Below are positions 6,871 through 11,162 of a stretch of DNA of 11,162 nt, piece after piece. Where the stretch lies: positions 1 through 11,162 of the forward strand of contig CBFGRV010000085.1 in the NCBI GenBank assembly GCA_965651265.1, in the 5' to 3' direction. Made by a program: the position numbers and the translations under genes. The notes beneath the pieces are model-generated. The model had not been told where the DNA came from. It made no database searches and was given only the letters and a program-made list of their open reading frames with translations. The stretch is from CBFGRV01 sp965651265 (GTDB lineage Bacteria > Bacteroidota > Rhodothermia > Rhodothermales > VXPQ01). Numbering within the stretch: position 1 is the stretch's first letter; every line of letters begins with the position of its first letter.

Positions 6871-7411
6871 TCCGTGGGGCACCATCCCTGGCCACGGTAC
6901 GCGTGCCGGGGCGCGTGGTCTGCTGATCGCGCTCTTTGCTCTTGTTTTTGTAGCGCCTGCGCTGGCCCAAAGCTTTAGCGGCCTCGATCAGGTCGACGCG
7001 ACTGCGACTTCTTATCATCGCTTCGTCCGACCAGGCGAAGCGACGATGGAGATTCTGGTGCTCGGTAATACGGCCAGTGGACTCTACGTCATCGGACTAG
7101 AGACCGATATGGTCGAGCTCCTTGCCCTGAGCGGCGCCTCGACCGGTATAACGAACTACCGTGAGCACCGAACGGTCTTGATCCAACTTTTCAGGGGTCC
7201 CGGCAACAATCGGCAGAAGATTGCCGAAGCGCGAATGCAGGACATAATAGCCCAGCCGACCCTTTTCCCCCCGCTGCAGAACGGCGACGTGGTTCATATC
7301 GAAACGAAAACCCGCCAGCGCCTGACGTTCATGCAGATTGTCCGCAATATTTCCAGCGTCGCTACACTCGTCTTCATTGCGGAACGATTCGCTACGGGAT
7401 TTCGCCGGTAG
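6866..7411 (+). CDS. Secreted protein with a single SLBB domain (start uncertain)
   Basis: The protein has a clear signal peptide (GLLIALFALVFVAPALAQ, with arginines just before it). An SLBB-like beta-grasp segment follows (EILVLGNTASGLYVIGLETDMVELLALSGAS), then a short region ending in LQNGDVVHIET, a pattern of Wza-type export proteins. A C-terminal hydrophobic stretch (VRNISSVATLVFIAERF) may touch the membrane. The N-terminal polysaccharide-export domain of Wza is missing, and the product of about 181 residues is roughly half a Wza. It may be a periplasmic accessory to Wzc and an exporter coded elsewhere. No ATG or GTG precedes the signal peptide in this frame. TTG 6866 is the best start and gives a 35-residue leader; CTG 6920 or a coupled start are alternatives. 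The first ATG (7043) would remove the signal peptide. The TTG lies right after the terminator stem. Confidence 0.75.
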   Translation: MCPWGTIPGHGTRAGARGLLIALFALVFVAPALAQSFSGLDQVDATATSYHRFVRPGEATMEILVLGNTASGLYVIGLETDMVELLALSGASTGITNYREHRTVLIQLFRGPGNNRQKIAEARMQDIIAQPTLFPPLQNGDVVHIETKTRQRLTFMQIVRNISSVATLVFIAERFATGFRR

Positions 7412-7728
7412 CAGTATCTATCTGAGAACGCATCGTCTGCAAGCTCGCGACATGCCGTCGCGTAGCAGCCCCCAAACCGTTCCAGGAATAGTTATGGCCT
7501 CTCTAGATGTGGTCAGTTTGGATGGTGGGGGTTTGCGCCAAAGGCGCATGGAATACTGGTACGAAGATTGACGATAGGACGCCCGGCCTCCATTACTTGA
7601 GCATCCGCAGAGTGTATGGATGGCCGAAAGGGTGCGATTTCGTAGGTCACTTTCTGTGACTGACGTGGCGGAGCCGTGCCTGGTCACCGCAATTTAACGT
7701 CGCCGGGCGGAGCTGGGGTACATCGAGT
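7412..7728. other. 317-bp intergenic region without a supported gene
   Basis: No open frame here has a recognisable product. The region holds TTTGCGCCAAA (7532-7542). It overlaps a tight hairpin, TGCGCC (7534-7539) with GGCGCA (7543-7548) around AAA. A smaller inverted repeat GTCAC/GTGAC occurs near 7648-7662. No TAnnTTTG promoter was found. Because of its length and the break in gene order, it probably holds the promoter for the sulfotransferase and ABC genes. Confidence 0.5.
7532..7548. promoter_or_regulatory. TTTGCGCCAAA copy overlapping a 6-bp hairpin
   Basis: This is the distant copy of the 11-mer found at 2502-2512. Here it extends into a perfect inverted repeat TGCGCC-AAA-GGCGCA. It is 180 bp before the sulfotransferase start. 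It could be an operator shared with the second regulator's upstream region. Confidence 0.25.
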
Positions 7729-8571
7729 ATGGCGATTATCTGTCGAGACCACAGACTTCTGTTCATAATGGTACCCGGTACCGGGTGCAGCGTCGTCGGC
7801 CATCTGCTCATAGAGCGCTTCGGAGGCGAGTGGCTGCCGGAAGAGACCATCCGCCGCAACGGCCACGTCGTCGTTCAGCGCAAACACAACAGTCTCGACG
7901 ACATCCTGAATCATGGTCTCCTGTCTCGGAATGAGGTCAAGGACTATCTAGTATGCGCCACCATCCGCAATCCCTTCGATCGGTGGGTAACTTACTATCA
8001 GCGGTATGTTGGAGAGTGGATCGATTCGTACCACGGCTACGTAACCCGGCGACTAAGCCGCCTCGAATCAAAGGTTGATTTCGATCGATCGAGGCTGGAA
8101 ATCGAGAAGAAAGCGCACGAGCTCGAAATGGAGAGGCATCGTAAGCGGCGACAGATCATCCGCGCCATGGGTTTCAACCCCTGGATGACAGGGACCCTGA
8201 TACGATGGTACTGGGCCGGGCGCAAAGCCGGGTACGACGAACCATTGCTACCATATGCCTTTCCCATGCTGACTGGCGTGGACGTCGCCATGAGGCAAGA
8301 ACAACTCGAGGAGAGCCTGAACCATGTACTTTGGATGGTAGGAATCAAGTCCCGGGTGCAGCTTCCTCGTAGGAATATTACGGAAGGGAAGAAGCACTAT
8401 ACTGAGTACTGGTCGGCGCCAACGCGGTATCTTGGTGAGAAGATGCTAGGCACACTGCCTCAAAGGTTCGGGTACCGGTTTGAGGGGGTAAGCTCGACAA
8501 ATCCTGTCGTTGAACTGAATGAGGTACCTATTGGTAAGGCGGTACCTGCGAGCTTAGGCTCAGATCTTTGA
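7729..8571 (+). CDS. Sulfotransferase family protein, probable carbohydrate sulfotransferase
   Basis: The 280-residue protein matches the Sulfotransfer_2-like group, which moves sulfate from PAPS to sugar hydroxyls. The 5'-phosphosulfate loop is LLFIMVPGTGCSVVGHLL (P-loop-like PGTGCS at 16-21). The 3'-phosphate site is CATIRNPFDRWVTYYQR (Arg80 and the RNPFDR block, 80-85). A KHNSLDDIL segment at 52-60 and the C-terminal NITEGKKHYTEYW block (216-228) also fit the family. Residues about 106-141 form a highly charged helical insert rich in Arg, Lys and Glu. No signal peptide or membrane helix is seen, so a cytoplasmic enzyme acting on the lipid-linked unit is likely. The cluster context suggests that the polymer is sulfated. 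The ATG at 7729 gives the usual start directly before the first strand. No PAPS-synthesis genes are in the window. The acceptor is unknown. Confidence 0.85.
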   Translation: MAIICRDHRLLFIMVPGTGCSVVGHLLIERFGGEWLPEETIRRNGHVVVQRKHNSLDDILNHGLLSRNEVKDYLVCATIRNPFDRWVTYYQRYVGEWIDSYHGYVTRRLSRLESKVDFDRSRLEIEKKAHELEMERHRKRRQIIRAMGFNPWMTGTLIRWYWAGRKAGYDEPLLPYAFPMLTGVDVAMRQEQLEESLNHVLWMVGIKSRVQLPRRNITEGKKHYTEYWSAPTRYLGEKMLGTLPQRFGYRFEGVSSTNPVVELNEVPIGKAVPASLGSDL

Positions 8572-8603
8572 TTGCTAAGCTGCCATTGCCACGAGGACAA
8601 TAG

Positions 8604-10397
8604 ATGCTACGGCAATTAAATAAACTTCGCCCACTCTTTAGCCGGCGCGATAAGACCAAGTATCTCGGCATGCTGGTCCTGATGGGTTTCGGTGCGCTGT
8701 TGGAGGTGGCCGGCATCAGCGCCGTTCCGGCTTTCATCGCCACGCTTGCCGCCCCAGAGCAGGTGCGGGAGTTCCCATATGCGGATCGCGTACTCGATTT
8801 CCTTGGAATTGATACGGCTACCGAACTCGTCGTATGGGGTGCGGTCGGCCTGATCATTGTGTTTGCCATCCGGACGGCGTACCTGATCGGGCTCTCCTAC
8901 CTCCAGTATCGAATGACGGAGCATCACCGTGTACGCATTGCGAGGCATCTCTTCGCGGCGTATATGTATGCCCCGCAGGAATTCCACTTGCAGCGCAATT
9001 CTGCCGAGCTCCTCCGCAATGTGGATCAGGAGACGAAGAACATCATTACGGGCGTCATCAACCCGCTCCTGACGCTCACGCTTCAGGGACTCATGACGCT
9101 GTTTATTGTCGCGCTGCTGCTGGCCACGACTCCATGGAGCGGCCTCGTCGCAATCGCCATCGTAGGGGGAGGCGGCTGGCTTTTCATTCGGCTCATTCGC
9201 CGCCGGATGACGGTTTACGGAAAAGAGGCAAGAAGCGAGCGAAAGAAAAGTATCCAGGCGGTCAACCAGGGCCTCGGTGGTTTTCAGGATGCTCGTGTAC
9301 TCGGCGTCGAGGAAACTCTCATCGAGGCTTTCAACCAGAGTAATGCCCGCGCTGCTCGCTATCTACGTTTTTACTCCTTCATCAAGGGACTCTCTAGTCC
9401 ACTGCTCGAGTTTGTTGCGGTCGCCGGCCTGATGATCGTCGTGCTGACGATGATACTGGCGGATATGCCCCTGGAGACGATGGTGCCAATACTCGGGCTC
9501 TTTGGCGCTGCGATTGTGCGGCTCAAGACATCTGTTACCCAGATGACCGTACAGGCCAGCCAGCTGAGATACAACATGGCATCCGTCGACGCCGTCATTG
9601 ACGATCTCGAGGAATTGAAAGCCTATGGCCCCACCATCAAGACGGAAACCAATGTCGCTCCACTTCCGCTGACGTCGAGTATCGCTCTCCGTAATGTGAC
9701 GTACACCTATCCGGGTGCGCCCGCTCCTGCGCTCCAGGATATCAGCCTGACGATCCGACGCGGTGATTCGGTCGGATTTGTCGGCGCAACGGGCTCCGGT
9801 AAGACCACCCTCATCAACGTCCTTCTTGGGCTCCTGCGGCCTCAGGAGGGGCTCATTACGGTAGATAACCAGGACATATTTGACAATCTGCGCGGTTGGC
9901 AGAACAACATTGGCTATATCCCCCAATACATCTATTTGCTGGATGACTCGATACGCAGGAACGTGGCGTTTGGGCGACAGGCTGACGAGATAGACGATGA
10001 GGCCCTCTGGAAGGCACTTCGCGCCGCGCAGCTCGAGGAATTTGTCAGGTCACTGCCAGACGGCCTCGAAACGAATGTCGGCGAGCGTGGGGTGCGACTT
10101 TCGGGCGGCCAGAGGCAGCGAATAGGGCTGGCCCGCGCGCTCTACCACAATCCCGACGTTCTCATCATGGACGAGGCAACCTCGGCACTGGACAATGAGA
10201 CGGAGTCCGAGGTTATGCGCGCTCTTACGGCGCTGAAGGGTGATCGGACGATCATTATCATCGCTCATCGACTGAGTACAGTCCGTGATTGTGATTGCCT
10301 GTTCTTCTTGAAGGCGGGCCGGCTCGATGCGGTGGGAACGTTCGACGAGCTTCGATCACTGCATACCGATTTCCGAAGGATGGCGGAGGTCGCATAG
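8604..10397 (+). CDS. ABC transporter, fused membrane and ATPase domains (PglK/MsbA-like flippase)
   Basis: The 597-residue half-transporter has an N-terminal six-helix type membrane domain (about 20-330, opening with LGMLVLMGFGALLEVAGISA) and a C-terminal ATPase. The ATPase shows Walker A GATGSGKTT (394-402), Q-loop Gln441 (YIPQ), signature LSGGQ (499-503), Walker B VLIMDE (519-524, Glu524) and H-loop His555 (IIIAHRLSTV). All catalytic residues are present, and it would act as a homodimer. The GALLEVAGIS start of the membrane domain resembles PglK-type lipid-linked oligosaccharide flippases; lipid A (MsbA) or peptide export are less likely in this setting. It begins 32 bp after the sulfotransferase stop with a GAGGA stretch about 10 nt before ATG, one of the few plausible ribosome binding sites here. 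The two genes are probably one operon. The flippase role is inferred from motifs and context. Confidence 0.93.
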   Translation: MLRQLNKLRPLFSRRDKTKYLGMLVLMGFGALLEVAGISAVPAFIATLAAPEQVREFPYADRVLDFLGIDTATELVVWGAVGLIIVFAIRTAYLIGLSYLQYRMTEHHRVRIARHLFAAYMYAPQEFHLQRNSAELLRNVDQETKNIITGVINPLLTLTLQGLMTLFIVALLLATTPWSGLVAIAIVGGGGWLFIRLIRRRMTVYGKEARSERKKSIQAVNQGLGGFQDARVLGVEETLIEAFNQSNARAARYLRFYSFIKGLSSPLLEFVAVAGLMIVVLTMILADMPLETMVPILGLFGAAIVRLKTSVTQMTVQASQLRYNMASVDAVIDDLEELKAYGPTIKTETNVAPLPLTSSIALRNVTYTYPGAPAPALQDISLTIRRGDSVGFVGATGSGKTTLINVLLGLLRPQEGLITVDNQDIFDNLRGWQNNIGYIPQYIYLLDDSIRRNVAFGRQADEIDDEALWKALRAAQLEEFVRSLPDGLETNVGERGVRLSGGQRQRIGLARALYHNPDVLIMDEATSALDNETESEVMRALTALKGDRTIIIIAHRLSTVRDCDCLFFLKAGRLDAVGTFDELRSLHTDFRRMAEVA

Positions 10398-10455
10398 ATG
10401 GACATAGCAGAGGGTGCCGGGAACCAGTTGGTTATTGACATCCGGTCCGGCTAGC

Positions 10456-11162
10456 ATGAAAAGGTCGATCAAGAAGGGAATCCTGAGTTCCATCCGGCGC
10501 TACGGGTGGGAGGTGCGTCGAAGCAGGAATTCGAATGCAGAACCTCCACCCACTTTTGACGATCCATGGGAGGTCATCTGGCATCTGCGCTCCGGGAAAC
10601 CCGCAACCCTCAATTGTCCGATAGCTGAATGTGTACGTCCGTTTGGACATGCTTTCGGATCCTGGGAGCACTTGACAGAGGCGAGTCGCGAAATCATTCG
10701 CGATCAGAGCGCTACCTACGAGGATTCGATTCTCCGCACGTATTTCGACACGTTTCGACCGGTCGACGCCTCGTCGGCCGTTTTGGGCCTAACGCTGACG
10801 TCACTCAAGAACCGATCACCTCTCGCGCTTCTTTGCCCGCCCTGGACCGTGACTTCTGTCGACAAGATTATCCGCGGAGCAGAGCGCGGACTAACGAAGG
10901 AGAACGCCGAGCACGGCGCCTCTGGTCTCACGATTCATGACGGAACAGCCTACTTCGGACCAGTCTCACCACGGAAGGGCGAGCTCGAGCATCTCCGACT
11001 GAAGCGACTTGTCGCGTCCATCGGCTCGCAAGGGTACGACCGCAGTTACGGCGATCTAGATGTTACGGTCCTGCGTCGTGGGTCGCAGTTTCGCTACCTG
11101 AAGCTGGGCGTCGGGTATCATCGCACAGCAGTAATGTGTGCTCTGGGGGAGGTGACCATTCC
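10456..11162 (+). CDS. Unknown protein with ParB-like C-terminal segment, cut by window edge
   Basis: An uninterrupted frame of 235 codons runs from ATG 10456 to the end of the window with no stop, 58 bases after the ABC gene. The N-terminus is basic (MKRSIKKGILSSIRRYGWEVRR). The middle has RTYFDTFRP (94-102) and LLCPPW (125-130). The end has GPVSPRKGELEHLRLKRL (168-185), then SQGYDRSYGDLDV (191-203) and LGVGYHRTAVMCALG (217-231). The KGExE...GY...GD...V...GxHRxAxxxALG order recalls the ParB/sulfiredoxin-like fold, with His222-Arg223 in the usual GxHR place. I know proteins of this style in polysaccharide clusters only as uncharacterised ones. No membrane helix or signal peptide is seen. GTG 10414 or TTG 10435 are upstream in-frame alternatives. 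The frame is believed real because it is long and uses codons like its neighbours. Function unknown. Confidence 0.72.
   Translation, partial: MKRSIKKGILSSIRRYGWEVRRSRNSNAEPPPTFDDPWEVIWHLRSGKPATLNCPIAECVRPFGHAFGSWEHLTEASREIIRDQSATYEDSILRTYFDTFRPVDASSAVLGLTLTSLKNRSPLALLCPPWTVTSVDKIIRGAERGLTKENAEHGASGLTIHDGTAYFGPVSPRKGELEHLRLKRLVASIGSQGYDRSYGDLDVTVLRRGSQFRYLKLGVGYHRTAVMCALGEVTI

Noticed and set aside
7469..7535. CCCCCAAAC (7469-7477) and GGGGGTTTG (7527-7535) as a hairpin
   Set aside because: The second copy is the direct complement, not the reverse complement, so the arms cannot pair.
7338..7571. 77-codon + strand frame spanning the end of the SLBB gene and the following gap
   Set aside because: Its start lies inside the SLBB gene in another frame and the product is a low-complexity Ser/Arg mix without a family pattern.
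9363..9926. Antisense open frame (187 codons) within the ABC transporter gene
   Set aside because: It overlaps the membrane and Walker A coding region of a certain gene and has no domain of its own.
10398..10454. 18-codon open frame beginning right after the ABC stop, possible leader peptide
   Set aside because: It has no ribosome binding site or run of regulatory codons, and an ORF this short is expected by chance.
1..11162. CRISPR array, tRNA, rRNA, insertion sequence or attachment site
   Set aside because: No regular repeats with spacers, no recognisable RNA gene and no transposase or terminal inverted repeats were seen on either strand.

Overview
The window is part of an exopolysaccharide or capsule gene cluster. 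All recognisable genes lie on the + strand. Several signs point to a Bacteroidota-like bacterium, perhaps a moderately GC-rich group such as Rhodothermia. Most genes lack a convincing Shine-Dalgarno site, one intergenic region carries an exact match to the Bacteroidota -7 element TAnnTTTG, and the proteins have the style of that group. This assignment is inference; the window has no rRNA or other marker gene.

Layout. At 1-1541 is the end of a GT4 glycosyltransferase overlapping, through ATGA, a UDP-GlcNAc 2-epimerase (wecB). At 1542-4443 are three consecutive NarL/FixJ-type response regulators, each set off by 200-260 bp of non-coding DNA and with no histidine kinase beside them. The first and third look like intact paralogues. 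The middle one has lost the phospho-acceptor aspartate and the switch lysine. At 4444-6795 is a large Wzc-type chain-length regulator/tyrosine kinase, followed by a strong hairpin terminator. At about 6866-7411 is a small secreted protein with only an SLBB domain and no usual start codon. A 317-bp gap follows. At 7729-10397 are a sulfotransferase and a PglK/MsbA-like ABC flippase, probably co-transcribed. From 10456 to the right edge runs an incomplete unknown gene whose C-terminal part resembles a ParB-like fold.

How the genes may work together (inference): the glycosyltransferase and epimerase assemble a lipid-linked repeat containing a ManNAc-type sugar, the sulfotransferase may decorate it, and the ABC protein may flip it across the inner membrane. 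Wzc, together with an outer-membrane exporter not present here, would control polymer length and export. The three regulators sit between precursor genes and export genes and are natural candidates to control the cluster. The most unusual content is the regulator trio with its degenerate middle member, the stand-alone SLBB protein with its odd start, and the ParB-like gene at the right edge.
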